A program made the translations under genes and the position numbers. Shown here one piece after another: positions 43,195-52,612 of a stretch of DNA of 64,000 nucleotides. Each line of letters begins with the position of its first letter. Positions within the stretch are counted from its first letter, which is position 1. The notes under the pieces were generated by a model, which saw only the letters and a program-made list of their open reading frames with translations, did no database searches and was not told where the DNA came from. Source of the stretch: Moduliflexus sp964602655 (lineage in GTDB: Bacteria; Moduliflexota; Moduliflexia; Moduliflexales; Moduliflexaceae); NCBI GenBank assembly GCA_964602655.1, contig CAZRSF010000024.1, positions 7,027-71,026 of the forward strand, written 5' to 3'.

Positions 43195-44421
43195 TTAGTC
43201 GGGAAAACGTTTGGAAATCGCTCGAATCGTATCGAGACAAACAAAAAAGGCGTCAATCATCTCCGGGTCGAAATGCGTTCCGGCCTCGACGCGCAGTTTT
43301 TTCAGGACATCCTCCTCTTTCCAGGCTTCTCGGAATACGCGGTGATTCGACAGCGCATCATAGACATCGGCAATGGCGACAATTCGGCCAAAGACAGGAA
43401 TATCTTCCCCCTGTTTACCGCGCGGACGCCCCTGTTCATCGCGATAGTTCGGCAGCGGTTCGCCGGAGTGCGGGTCTATGTACCCCGGATAGCCTTTCCC
43501 GTCCCAACGCTCGTGATGGGTTAACGCGATTTCCGACGCGAGCGATTCGATTTCCGAATGCCCATGTTTCAGCAAAAGCTGGGCGCCTTTAAGCGTATGT
43601 TCCTTCATCGTATTGTATTCTTCTTCTGTCAATTTCCCCGGCTTTTTGCGAATAACCGATGGAATCGCTAATTTGCCCAAATCGTGCAACATGGCCGCCA
43701 TTCTCAGTGCGTCTTTCTGCCCGGAGATTTCATTATCGGCAACTCCTTTTCGACGCGCCCAAACTTCATAAATTTCTGCGGCATACGCGCCAACACGATT
43801 GACATGAGCGAACGTCTCCTCGGTATCGCGCAGCGCGGTGAGAATTTGAATAATTCCTTGCACTCTGGAACGCGTCGCGAGTGCGCGTTCAAGCGCTGTT
43901 CCCGCGTTGTTCGCAAATAATTGCACCAAAGGAAGATCATCTTCCGGAAGGCTTGATATTTCTCCTTCAGGAGTACGCATATTAATTAGTTGGACGACGC
44001 CAAGCAGCTTATCATACGTATTTTTGAGTGGAAAGGCGCAGACGGAAAGAATCTCGACGTGAAGTTCCTGTTCATACGAACGATCCGGGCGATTTGCAGG
44101 CGCAATGTCTTCCGGAGTGCCAATGATATTGACGCTGCTTCCAGTTTGCGCGATGTATGCGGGAATAGTATCCTGCGGAATGCTTCCGGCAGACGCGCGA
44201 TAGATATGAGGCAGGGAGCGCTCGGACTGCTGTTTGCCATTCTGAGTGTGATGCAGCCGCAACTCGTCGCCTTCCATCACATAAATGGAACCGACCTCAG
44301 CATGACTTAATTTCCTGGCCGTCGTCAGAATCTTTTCGACCAGAAAATCTACGTCTTTCGCTTGCGCAAACTCCAGATTGGCATCAAGAATTTGTTGAAA
44401 AATCTGCTGTTTATCTAACAT
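43195..44421 (-). CDS. GAF and HD-GYP domain protein
   Basis: 408 residues. Residues about 15-170 form a GAF domain (ARKLSHAEVGSIYVMEGDELRLHHTQNG) that senses a small ligand. Residues about 195-400 are HD-GYP, with HD in MLHDLGKLAIP and the intact signature HHERWDGKGYPG. HD-GYP enzymes hydrolyse cyclic di-GMP. The target process is not evident. It is the last minus-strand gene before the plus-strand operon. Confidence 0.93.
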   Translation of the reverse strand: MLDKQQIFQQILDANLEFAQAKDVDFLVEKILTTARKLSHAEVGSIYVMEGDELRLHHTQNGKQQSERSLPHIYRASAGSIPQDTIPAYIAQTGSSVNIIGTPEDIAPANRPDRSYEQELHVEILSVCAFPLKNTYDKLLGVVQLINMRTPEGEISSLPEDDLPLVQLFANNAGTALERALATRSRVQGIIQILTALRDTEETFAHVNRVGAYAAEIYEVWARRKGVADNEISGQKDALRMAAMLHDLGKLAIPSVIRKKPGKLTEEEYNTMKEHTLKGAQLLLKHGHSEIESLASEIALTHHERWDGKGYPGYIDPHSGEPLPNYRDEQGRPRGKQGEDIPVFGRIVAIADVYDALSNHRVFREAWKEEDVLKKLRVEAGTHFDPEMIDAFFVCLDTIRAISKRFPD

Positions 44422-44534
44422 ACGCTCCCCCTTTTCGAGAATCCAACCGTCAAAGCATATTGAATGTCACAAGATTCGTTTCTATATATACAAGAGAGGA
44501 GATGCGCTGAGAAAGTTAAGAATTTTTGTAATTA

Positions 44535-44644
44535 TTTACGTACCGGCGGACAGCCTTGTCCGCCGCGCTGAAATCAGCGAGGCGCCATCGAAGGCGATTT
44601 TTATTGGCCAAGACGGCGGACAAGGCTGTCCGCCGGTACGTAAA
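44535..44644. mobile_element. MITE-like element with 30-bp perfect terminal inverted repeats
   Basis: TTTACGTACCGGCGGACAGC (44535 on, to 44564) is the first 20 bases of a 30-base arm that is perfectly complementary to 44615-44644, around a 50-base core. Each arm folds on itself (GGCGGACA..TGTCCGCC). Flanks carry a 13-base near-direct repeat (GTTAAGAATTTTT at 44515 and GTTACGAATTTTT at 44647), which resembles a target duplication of the lpxD 3' end. Confidence 0.72.
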
Positions 44645-44647
44645 CAG

Positions 44648-45763
44648 TTACGAATTTTTTAGAAAAACTTCATCAACAGCAATATGCCCCGATACCTCTG
44701 ACTCGGAGGGCGATTGCCTCGCAAGCAGTTGTTCTTCCAATGCGCGAATTCGTTGTTCTAAAGAACGAATGGTTTTTAACGCGTCGGGAAGTTTATGCAA
44801 CGCGATTTGCGACTTTTTCCACAGGGTTTGATCGACTGCGGGGCTTCCGGCGACAATAGATTTCTCTGGCACGGATTTCGGGACGCCGGATTGCGCGGCC
44901 ACGATCACCTCATCGCCAATCTCAATATGCCCGACTACGCCAACCTGTCCGGCTAACGTGACGTGTCTGCCGAGCTTCGTACTGCCGGAAATGCCGACTT
45001 GCGCAACAATGACAGAATGTTCGCCAATGACGACATTATGTCCGATTTGCACTAAGTTATCAATTTTAACACCTTTTTTAATATGGGTTTGCCCTAATGC
45101 CGCACGATCAATCGTGACATTCGCGCCGATTTCGACATCATCCTCAATGACGACCGTGCCGATTTGCGGGATTTTCACATACTCGCCTTTCACTGGCGCA
45201 AAACCGAACCCGTCGCTTCCGATCACCACTCCGCTGTGCAGAATGACGCGGTCGCCGATGCGCGTTTCTTGAAGCACTGATGCGTTGGGATAGATCAACG
45301 TATCAGCGCCAATCATCACATAGTCGCCAAGCACGACGCCGGGGTGAATGATGGTTCGCGCGCCGATGGTCACATGATTGCCGAGAGAGACGTGCGCTCC
45401 GATGCGGCAGCCATCGCCGATTGTTACGTCATCCCCCATCACTGCTGTCGGATGAATGCCAAGCGGCGGATGGAACTTTTGTTCGAACAGCATCATGATT
45501 CTGGCAAACGCCAAATAGGGATTGGCGACTTTCAGGAGGTTCAAGCCGGGCGCGTCAATTTCTGGCGCGACAATGACTGCCGAGGCTTTCGTCAACGGAA
45601 GTTTTGCGCGATATTTCGGGTTGGAAAGAAAAGTGATTGCTCCAGATTCGGCTTCTTCGATTCCAGCCACAGAAGAAATGATGATGCGATCATCTCCGAC
45701 AACGATACCCTGAACGTATTCAGCTAATTCTCGTAATTGTTTTTCCACTGAGATGCGCCGCAT
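44648..45763 (-). CDS. lpxD: UDP-3-O-acylglucosamine N-acyltransferase
   Basis: 371 residues. The N-terminal uridine-binding domain (about 1-95) leads into a hexapeptide-repeat left-handed helix (GIHPTAVMGDDVTIGDGCRIGAHVSLGNHVTIGARTI and following) and a C-terminal helix. The catalytic His is in IDNLVQIGHNVVIGEHS. LpxD adds the N-linked acyl chain in lipid A synthesis. It lies just downstream of skp, as in many Gram-negatives. The lpxA, fabZ and lpxB genes are not adjacent. Confidence 0.96.
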   Translation of the reverse strand: MRRISVEKQLRELAEYVQGIVVGDDRIIISSVAGIEEAESGAITFLSNPKYRAKLPLTKASAVIVAPEIDAPGLNLLKVANPYLAFARIMMLFEQKFHPPLGIHPTAVMGDDVTIGDGCRIGAHVSLGNHVTIGARTIIHPGVVLGDYVMIGADTLIYPNASVLQETRIGDRVILHSGVVIGSDGFGFAPVKGEYVKIPQIGTVVIEDDVEIGANVTIDRAALGQTHIKKGVKIDNLVQIGHNVVIGEHSVIVAQVGISGSTKLGRHVTLAGQVGVVGHIEIGDEVIVAAQSGVPKSVPEKSIVAGSPAVDQTLWKKSQIALHKLPDALKTIRSLEQRIRALEEQLLARQSPSESEVSGHIAVDEVFLKNS

Positions 45764-45830
45764 ATCGCACTTGCGTCAAGAGGTCTTTTACAAGGGAATG
45801 CAGCAATGTCTGGCAGGGAGAGGTCATTGG

Positions 45831-45854
45831 AGAGACGCGATTGATCGCGTCTCT
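45831..45854. repeat. 11-bp perfect hairpin between skp and lpxD
   Basis: AGAGACGCGAT pairs with ATCGCGTCTCT around TG. Both flanking genes are on the minus strand, so it would sit within the shared transcript. Confidence 0.7.
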
Positions 45855-45888
45855 TATGAAAACGAAGCGCGTGACTCGAAAATCAGAC

Positions 45889-46416
45889 TTATTTATTCCC
45901 CTGAGTGTTGTAGAGCTTGATAATGTCCTCTGTAATTTCGATCTGATCCGCGCCGTATAAAATATTTCCGGCTTCTAAAACCAGGGTAAAATTATTGGTT
46001 TTACCATATTCCACGACAATTTTGCCGACATCTTCCAGCAGTTGTTTCAGCGAACGCTGCTCAACCAGACGCAATTCATTGCGTGAATCCTGAACAAAGC
46101 GTGTATAGTCCCGTTCGAATTTGGCTAATTCATCGCGTTTTTGAGCTTTCGCTTCGAGAGTGAGCGCTTCTTGCTGGTTGTCGAAATCCGCTTTCATTTG
46201 ATTGTACTCGTCTTCCATCTTTTTGGCTTGCTGCGCTAATTCTTCAGATTTCTTTTTAATTTCATCTTGCGCAGTTTTTCCTTGTTCCGACGAATCAATT
46301 ACGCGCTGCAAATCTACAAATCCGATTTTCATTGGCTCTGTTTGCGCGAACACATTGCCAACCATTGCACACACCATCGCCATCATCATCATTACAGAAA
46401 GTACTGTTTTTTTCAT
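45889..46416 (-). CDS. skp: OmpH/Skp-like periplasmic chaperone
   Basis: 175 residues or fewer, starting at the ATG at 46416 that opens a signal peptide (MKKTVLSVMMMMAMVCAMVG). The mature part has the Skp form: IGFVDLQRVIDSSEQGK, then a long charged coiled-coil arm (about 60-130), and the LVLEAGNILYGADQIEITEDIIKLYN end. Skp carries unfolded outer-membrane proteins to BamA, whose gene is directly upstream. There is no clear Shine-Dalgarno site. Confidence 0.93.
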   Translation of the reverse strand: MKKTVLSVMMMMAMVCAMVGNVFAQTEPMKIGFVDLQRVIDSSEQGKTAQDEIKKKSEELAQQAKKMEDEYNQMKADFDNQQEALTLEAKAQKRDELAKFERDYTRFVQDSRNELRLVEQRSLKQLLEDVGKIVVEYGKTNNFTLVLEAGNILYGADQIEITEDIIKLYNTQGNK

Positions 46417-46538
46417 TATCTGCGTTTCATCTATCATCATCGCTGCGCTGAACAACCGTCTCACAGTCATTCAAGCGACAGCGTCTGAGATGTTAGTTGA
46501 CTCCATTGTTATTTGCTGTCCGTAAAAAAGCCGGGCGT

Positions 46539-48848
46539 TTAAAATAACGCGCCGATTCCAAAATGAAATTCATCAGCGTCCTCGCCTTCTTCGCGATCAA
46601 GTTTATACCCCCAATCTAAACGAATCAAGCCAAGCGGCGATTCGAAGCGTACCCCAATGCCCGTCCCTTTTCTAAAGGTCGAGATGTCAAAATCTTCATC
46701 AGAGGTATAGACATCGCCCATATCGAAAAACCCTAATACGCGAATTTTCTTATTGATCGGAATAATCACTTCCGCAGTGGCAACAGCAAACGTATTTCCA
46801 CCGATTTCTTCGCCATTTTCATCTTTCGGGCCAACTGATCGTTCCTCATACCCGCGAATCGTCTCAGCCCCTCCAGCAAAAAACCGTTCGGAGATCGGCA
46901 CTTCGTCACTGTCGCCAAATTCTGTGATATACCCGACTTCCCCTTTGAATCGCAAGGCAAAATCGCGATACAGCGGGAAATATATATTATGATTCAAACC
47001 GAGTTTATAGAAATTATTCTCAGCGCCTAACACACCGCCGGCATACTCTCCGCTCAGATTTGTCCGCATACCTTTTGTCGGCAGGAGCACGTTATTAATT
47101 GTTGACCGTCGTAAAAAGAGGGTCATACTGCTCGTTTTGCTCAAACCATTCGATTCTTTAATGATTGCCGAAGCGTCCTCTTCGACATTCTTCGTATCAA
47201 CCTCCTTATATTCATATTTCACGGTTCCGAAAATATTTTTAAACAATTTTCGCCCGAAACGAATGCCTCCGCCGACGCTTGAAGAATCATAGGAGGTATA
47301 TTCGCGCTCGGTTTTATACGCGTCAATTCCTACCAGATATTTCGAATCTAAAAAACGCGGCATGGTATAACCTAAATTGAAGACCTGAGACTTGCTGCCT
47401 AATGAGGCAGAAAACATAATCTGATGCGCCAATCCGAACAAATTCGCATACGCGATATCGCCGGAAAACACGAAACTATCCACCGAACTCCATCCGCCGC
47501 CAAAATTAAACGATCCCGTCTGACGTTCTTCGACCTCGATATCCCAATTCACCGTATTCGGCGACTCGCCTTCGCTGAAGGCGAGATTGACTTCTTCGAA
47601 CAGCGCTAAGTTAAAAATATCTTGTTGACTTTTTTCCAAAAGAGAACGGTCAACCAAATCCCCTTCCTGCAATGTCAATTCTCGGCGGATCACTTTATCT
47701 CGCGTCACATCGTTGCCAGTAATCGATATCCGCGCTAATCGGTGCGGTTCTCCTTCGCGAATCGCATACGTCAAATCCACCTGCTTGGCTGCGCGATCAA
47801 TCCGAATTTCAGGATCAATCAGCAGTTTTCCGTCCGTGTTGTCTGAAATAGGGGTGACATAACCTTTTTGCCCATAAAGCGCGGAAATGGCTAAAATGTC
47901 ATTTCGAATATGCGTGCGACTGAACGGATCGTCCGGCGACATGGTCAGTATTTTCGTCAATTCTTCCGTAGGATAGACGAGATTGCCTTTCACTGCGACA
48001 TGAGACATCTTGTATATGACGCCTTCTTCAATGACAATCGTAATAAAGAGGTTCGTGCCGTCACGATAATCAAGCGAATAATCTTTGACTGCGACATCAA
48101 TATACCCATGATCGACGTAAAAGAATTTGACTCGTTCGATGTCTGTTTTTAACGTTGTTTCTTCATATTTCCCAGAACCATCAATGAACGAGAGAAACCC
48201 CTTTTTTCGAGTCGCCATCTGTTTTCGAAGTTCCTGATCGGAGAAGGCCGTATTCCCTTCGAAAATCACGTTCCGCACAGCGGCTTTTTCTCCTTCTTCA
48301 ATGGTATATTCCAACACGACCTTTTCATCGGGGGCATCCGCATCCGGGCGAAGGCTCGACGTAATAACCGCGTTCTGATAGCCTTCTCCACGATACAGTT
48401 GACGGATATTTTCTTCATCCTCTTTGATTTTCTGGGGGACGAATTTTTGGTTAAAGATTTCTGCAAGGTCTGTTGTCGGCAGCGTCAAAATTTCTTCGAT
48501 TTTCTCGGTTTTGATTTTTTTATTGCCTTTGAATTCAATCCGACTAATAACGGGGCGTTCCTTGACAATAAATGTGACTGAATATGCGCCATCCATCTCT
48601 TCTGTCTCAACATCAACCGAAGAAAAAAATCCAATATCATAAATATGCTGCAAGTCTTTCGCAATCAGATCGGTATTGTACAACGCTCCGACAGCGCTTT
48701 CAAGCGAGGAAAGAATCGTACTTTCAGGAATCAACGCATTCCCTTGAACGCGGATGGCGCTGATCGTTGGACTGGCGGCTTCAAGCGGAAATGTGACAAA
48801 GATCACTGCGGACAGCAGTAACAATAACAGAACATTGCGGCTTTTCAT
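46539..48848 (-). CDS. bamA: outer-membrane assembly factor BamA
   Basis: 769 residues. A signal peptide, then five POTRA-like repeats (about 30-420; first ISAIRVQGNALIPESTIL), then an Omp85 beta barrel (about 440-769) with the IRGYEERSVGP motif in loop 6 and a C-terminal ...FHFGIGALF strand. BamA inserts barrels into the outer membrane. The order bamA-skp-lpxD is common. Confidence 0.97.
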   Translation of the reverse strand: MKSRNVLLLLLLSAVIFVTFPLEAASPTISAIRVQGNALIPESTILSSLESAVGALYNTDLIAKDLQHIYDIGFFSSVDVETEEMDGAYSVTFIVKERPVISRIEFKGNKKIKTEKIEEILTLPTTDLAEIFNQKFVPQKIKEDEENIRQLYRGEGYQNAVITSSLRPDADAPDEKVVLEYTIEEGEKAAVRNVIFEGNTAFSDQELRKQMATRKKGFLSFIDGSGKYEETTLKTDIERVKFFYVDHGYIDVAVKDYSLDYRDGTNLFITIVIEEGVIYKMSHVAVKGNLVYPTEELTKILTMSPDDPFSRTHIRNDILAISALYGQKGYVTPISDNTDGKLLIDPEIRIDRAAKQVDLTYAIREGEPHRLARISITGNDVTRDKVIRRELTLQEGDLVDRSLLEKSQQDIFNLALFEEVNLAFSEGESPNTVNWDIEVEERQTGSFNFGGGWSSVDSFVFSGDIAYANLFGLAHQIMFSASLGSKSQVFNLGYTMPRFLDSKYLVGIDAYKTEREYTSYDSSSVGGGIRFGRKLFKNIFGTVKYEYKEVDTKNVEEDASAIIKESNGLSKTSSMTLFLRRSTINNVLLPTKGMRTNLSGEYAGGVLGAENNFYKLGLNHNIYFPLYRDFALRFKGEVGYITEFGDSDEVPISERFFAGGAETIRGYEERSVGPKDENGEEIGGNTFAVATAEVIIPINKKIRVLGFFDMGDVYTSDEDFDISTFRKGTGIGVRFESPLGLIRLDWGYKLDREEGEDADEFHFGIGALF

Positions 48849-49030
48849 GGCTATGTAAACACAATAAAGTTGTCGGGACGATTATAGAACGCTCCACAAG
48901 TTTATTTCGTGAGATCAACGAAGGATTAAACAATCAATCATCAGATTCTTCTCTGTTATACACCCGGAATCTATTCGAAACAGGGCGTTTACGCATCAGG
49001 TAAAACATTACGTGAACGTTAAGCCACTTC

Positions 49031-51490
49031 TCATGAGATCGCGTCAAGTATTTCTTCATATTTTTTAGCTGACGCCAATTTGCGGCGTTCCATAAATGTT
49101 GGCAGATCATTTTCCAACAGCACATCAATGCGACCATCTTCAGTAAATCGGCCTTTCAGCATTTCTTCAGCCAGCGGGTCTTCGATATAGCGTTGCAGCG
49201 TCCTGCGAAGCGGCCTGGCGCCATACGCCGGGTCGAATCCCTTCTGAACCAGCCAGTCTTTCACCTCGGCAGAGAGCGTCAAATGAATATCTTGTCGCGC
49301 TAATTGGCGATTCAAATCTTCAAGCAGAATCTCTATAATCTCGCGAATATGCTCTTTCGTCAGCGAATGAAATGTGATCGTGGCATCAAGCCTGTTCAGG
49401 AATTCCGGGTTAAAGGCTCGTTTCAGTTCTGCATGAATCAAGGTCTCGACCTGATTGTTGGATTCGTCTTCGGAAGGCTGGTGAAATCCCAATGACGTGC
49501 GGCGTTCGATCAATCGCGCACCTAAATTCGAGGTCATGATGAGTACGGTGTTTTTAAAGTTGACCGTCCGCCCCATGCTGTCAGTCAATTGCCCATCGTC
49601 CAAGACTTGCAGCAGCATATTGAAAATATCGGGATGCGCTTTTTCGATTTCATCGAAGAGAATCACGGAATACGGTTTGCGCCGGACTTTTTCGGTCAGT
49701 TGCCCGCCTTCGTCATGTCCGATATACCCCGGAGGCGCTCCAACCAGTCGCGAGGAGGCAAATTGTTCCATGTATTCCGACATATCCAAACGAATCAATG
49801 CGGATTCATCGCCAAACAGCAATGTCGCGAGAGCTTTGGTCAGTTCTGTTTTGCCCACGCCGGTCGGACCAAGAAACATAAATGCGCCGACGGGGCGTTT
49901 GGGGTTGCGGAAGCCGGTTCGCGAGCGCCGAATGGCTTTGGCGACGGCGCGAATCGCCTCGTCCTGTCCGATAATCCGCTGATGAAGGTCATGCTCAAGA
50001 TGCAACAACCGTTCCGACTCATCCGCTTCGATCCGGCTGAGTGGGACACCTGTCCAGACGGATGCGACATTGGCAATATCCTCTTCCGTCACAACGGGGC
50101 GCGCTTTATCCCGATGTTGCTGCCAGTCGAGTTTGAGTCGTTCGTATTTGGCGCGAAATTGGCGTTCGCGGTCGCGTAATTCAGCCGCCCGTTCGAAATG
50201 CTGTTCTTTCACGGCAATTTCTTTGACGCGATTGATTTCTTTGATTTTTCGGGCGAATTGCTTAAAGCTGTCAGGATAGATCGATCCGTCAATTTTCCGC
50301 CGCGAACAGGCCTCATCAATCAGATCGATCGCTTTATCGGGAAAAAACCGCTCGGTAATATATTGATCGGACAAGTGGACGGCTAATGTGATGCTGGTAT
50401 CGGGCAGTTTGACCTTATGGTAATTTTCGTATTTTTCCCGCAGTCCTTGTAAAATATGGATCGTATCGCCAGAAGTCGGCGGCTGGACAAGAATGCTTTG
50501 AAAACGGCGCGCCAACGCGCCATCTTTCTCGATATACTTGCGATATTCATCAAGCGTGGTCGCGCCGATACATTGGACTTCGCCACGCGAAAGCGCGGGT
50601 TTCAGCATGTTCGAGGCGTCAAGCGAACCTTCGGCAGCGCCTGCGCCGATCAACGTGTGAATTTCATCCACAAACAACAGAATCTCTTTTGATTTGCGAA
50701 TTTCAGCAACGACGGCTTTCAGGCGTTCTTCGAATTGTCCGCGATATTTCGTTCCGGCGACAAGCGCGCCCAAATCCAGGGAGATGATCCGTTTATTGCG
50801 AATCGCGTCAGGCACGTCTCCTCGCACAATTCGCTGCGCTAACCCTTCTACGATGGCCGTTTTGCCGACGCCGGGTTCGCCAAGAAGAATCGGATTATTT
50901 TTCGTGCGGCGGCTTAAAATTTGGATGATGCGTTCCATTTCATCTTCGCGCCCGATAATCGGGTCAAGCTTCTCCTGAATCGCGAGATCGGTCACGTCTG
51001 TGCTGAATTGTTTCAGCACCTTGAGTTCTTTTTCCTCTTTGGCTTTCTTTTGCGCAGCTTCCAGAAGCGTGAGGACTTGGCGCGTGAGCTTTTCTTCGGT
51101 GAGGCCGTATTCTCTGAGAATGCGCGACGCTAAATTGTATCGCTCTCGAAAAATGCCTAATAGCAAGTGTTCCGTGCCAATGTAGTTATGATGAAAATGC
51201 CGGGCGTATTCGAATGAATATTCTAACGCTTTTTTGGCGGCAAGCGTAAAAGGAATCTCGCCCAAATTCGGTTGAGATTTCCCCCGAATAATGCGGCGTT
51301 CAAGCACCTGCGTCATCTCTTCCGGCGGAACGCGTAATTCTTGCAAACACGCAATCGCCACACCGCTCCCTTCCTTGAGCAAGCCTAAAAACAGATGCTC
51401 GCAATCCAGGCTGTCGCTCTGTAGGCGACCCGCCTCATTCCTTGAAATCATCATCACTTTACGCGCGCGTTCTGTAAATCGTGTAAACAT
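49031..51490 (-). CDS. clpC: AAA+ unfoldase ClpC
   Basis: 819 residues, of ClpC architecture. N-domain (about 1-140, opens FTERARKVMMISRNEAGRL), D1 AAA+ with Walker A GEPGVGKT, a UVR-like middle segment (about 425-460, ERAAELRDRERQFRAKYE), and D2 AAA+ with Walker A GPTGVGKT. ClpC feeds substrates to ClpP and in Bacillus is guided by McsB arginine phosphorylation. Here mcsB is directly upstream, 21 bases away, so the pair is probably a functional unit. ClpP is not in the window. Confidence 0.96.
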   Translation of the reverse strand: MFTRFTERARKVMMISRNEAGRLQSDSLDCEHLFLGLLKEGSGVAIACLQELRVPPEEMTQVLERRIIRGKSQPNLGEIPFTLAAKKALEYSFEYARHFHHNYIGTEHLLLGIFRERYNLASRILREYGLTEEKLTRQVLTLLEAAQKKAKEEKELKVLKQFSTDVTDLAIQEKLDPIIGREDEMERIIQILSRRTKNNPILLGEPGVGKTAIVEGLAQRIVRGDVPDAIRNKRIISLDLGALVAGTKYRGQFEERLKAVVAEIRKSKEILLFVDEIHTLIGAGAAEGSLDASNMLKPALSRGEVQCIGATTLDEYRKYIEKDGALARRFQSILVQPPTSGDTIHILQGLREKYENYHKVKLPDTSITLAVHLSDQYITERFFPDKAIDLIDEACSRRKIDGSIYPDSFKQFARKIKEINRVKEIAVKEQHFERAAELRDRERQFRAKYERLKLDWQQHRDKARPVVTEEDIANVASVWTGVPLSRIEADESERLLHLEHDLHQRIIGQDEAIRAVAKAIRRSRTGFRNPKRPVGAFMFLGPTGVGKTELTKALATLLFGDESALIRLDMSEYMEQFASSRLVGAPPGYIGHDEGGQLTEKVRRKPYSVILFDEIEKAHPDIFNMLLQVLDDGQLTDSMGRTVNFKNTVLIMTSNLGARLIERRTSLGFHQPSEDESNNQVETLIHAELKRAFNPEFLNRLDATITFHSLTKEHIREIIEILLEDLNRQLARQDIHLTLSAEVKDWLVQKGFDPAYGARPLRRTLQRYIEDPLAEEMLKGRFTEDGRIDVLLENDLPTFMERRKLASAKKYEEILDAIS

Positions 51491-51511
51491 CTCAACTCCC
51501 TGCGTTACTCG

Positions 51512-52612
51512 TTATGCCGCACATAGCACTGATCGCATGAGCGCAGCCCGAACGACATCTTCACTGCAACTCTCCGAAGCATGCGCCATTTCCTGATTAC
51601 TGTCTTTGCAATACTGACGAATATGTGCTGGCTGAATTCGTATCTGTAATGAATCCACTCTTTCTAACCAACGATGCTGTGCGTATTGAGCCGTCATGCT
51701 GGCGCAATGCGGAATGGGGATGCCTGCTGCCACAGCAAAACGACACCAACCGAGGACGGTCATGCCAAGTTCGCAATCAAGCGCGCACGCGGTATGCAGA
51801 AGATGTCCCGCCCATGCCAGTCGTTGTTGAACGAATTGCGGTCGCCGCGTCAGCAGAATGCGTCGAGCTTGCTGCTCCTGCGCCAACATATAGAGACTCA
51901 ACAACGTCATCTCTCTGAGAATGCTGCGCTCGTCTTGTTCCTGCGGACGCTGGCACGACACCTGAAGCAAGAACCCCGCCGATGAACTGCCTTCGCCGTA
52001 AATGCCTCGCATGACATACCCTGCGCGTGTGCATGCCGTTATCAGAGGGGCAATACGTTTCAATACGATTAACGCTGGCACGAAAAGCATGACTGACGCT
52101 CGCAGCCCTGTTCCCGAATTTTCCGGGCTGGTTGTTAAGTAACGATATGTCTCGGAGCGCGCAAAGTCAAGCATTTCTTCGCAAGATTGCGTAAGAAATT
52201 TCGCGGTGTTCCAGGCGCGTTGAAAGTGCAAGCCGCGAGAAAACGCCTGGATTCTAAGATGGTCTTCTTCATTGACGAGAATGGAGGCGGACAGTCTGTC
52301 GAACAGGATTGCCGCGCAATGCATCCCTTGCATTGCCAGCATCGGACTGATCAAGTGCTGTTCGGCGAATAGTTTTCGTTCAAGCGGGGAACAGTCGTCC
52401 ATCAGCACGACATGTGATCCCTGAAATGCGGAATGAACGGCTGCGACGGCTTGCATCTGCGCCAACACCGCGCGACGTTCTTCATCGGATGCTGTGCCGG
52501 GAAAACGATGGAGCGTCAGATTACGAGCGAGGCGTATGCGGCTGCTGACCACATACGGAAGCGTGGAGTTCGCTGGCGGGGGCGATGCGGATTGGTTATG
52601 CCACGGCTCCAT
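51512..52612 (-). CDS. mcsB: protein arginine kinase McsB-like
   Basis: 366 residues from ATG 52612 (52630 is an alternative). It belongs to the ATP:guanido phosphotransferases: YVVSSRIRLARNL at the start, ILVNEEDHLRIQ, and SPENSGTGLRASVMLFVPAL near the nucleotide site. In Bacillus, McsB phosphorylates arginines of substrates for ClpC and CtsR. A neighbouring McsA zinc protein or CtsR gene is not present. The gene overlaps the 3' end of lolD, and clpC follows. Confidence 0.9.
   Translation of the reverse strand: MEPWHNQSASPPPANSTLPYVVSSRIRLARNLTLHRFPGTASDEERRAVLAQMQAVAAVHSAFQGSHVVLMDDCSPLERKLFAEQHLISPMLAMQGMHCAAILFDRLSASILVNEEDHLRIQAFSRGLHFQRAWNTAKFLTQSCEEMLDFARSETYRYLTTSPENSGTGLRASVMLFVPALIVLKRIAPLITACTRAGYVMRGIYGEGSSSAGFLLQVSCQRPQEQDERSILREMTLLSLYMLAQEQQARRILLTRRPQFVQQRLAWAGHLLHTACALDCELGMTVLGWCRFAVAAGIPIPHCASMTAQYAQHRWLERVDSLQIRIQPAHIRQYCKDSNQEMAHASESCSEDVVRAALMRSVLCAA

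Noticed and set aside
43087..43524. 145-residue plus-strand frame
   Set aside because: It runs into the antisense of the HD-GYP gene and has a poor composition.
43023..44644. Possible CRISPR array from repeated hairpins
   Set aside because: The repeats are unlike one another, lack regular spacers and have no cas genes near.
48934..49137. 67-residue minus-strand frame downstream of clpC
   Set aside because: It overlaps the clpC end and has no start signals.
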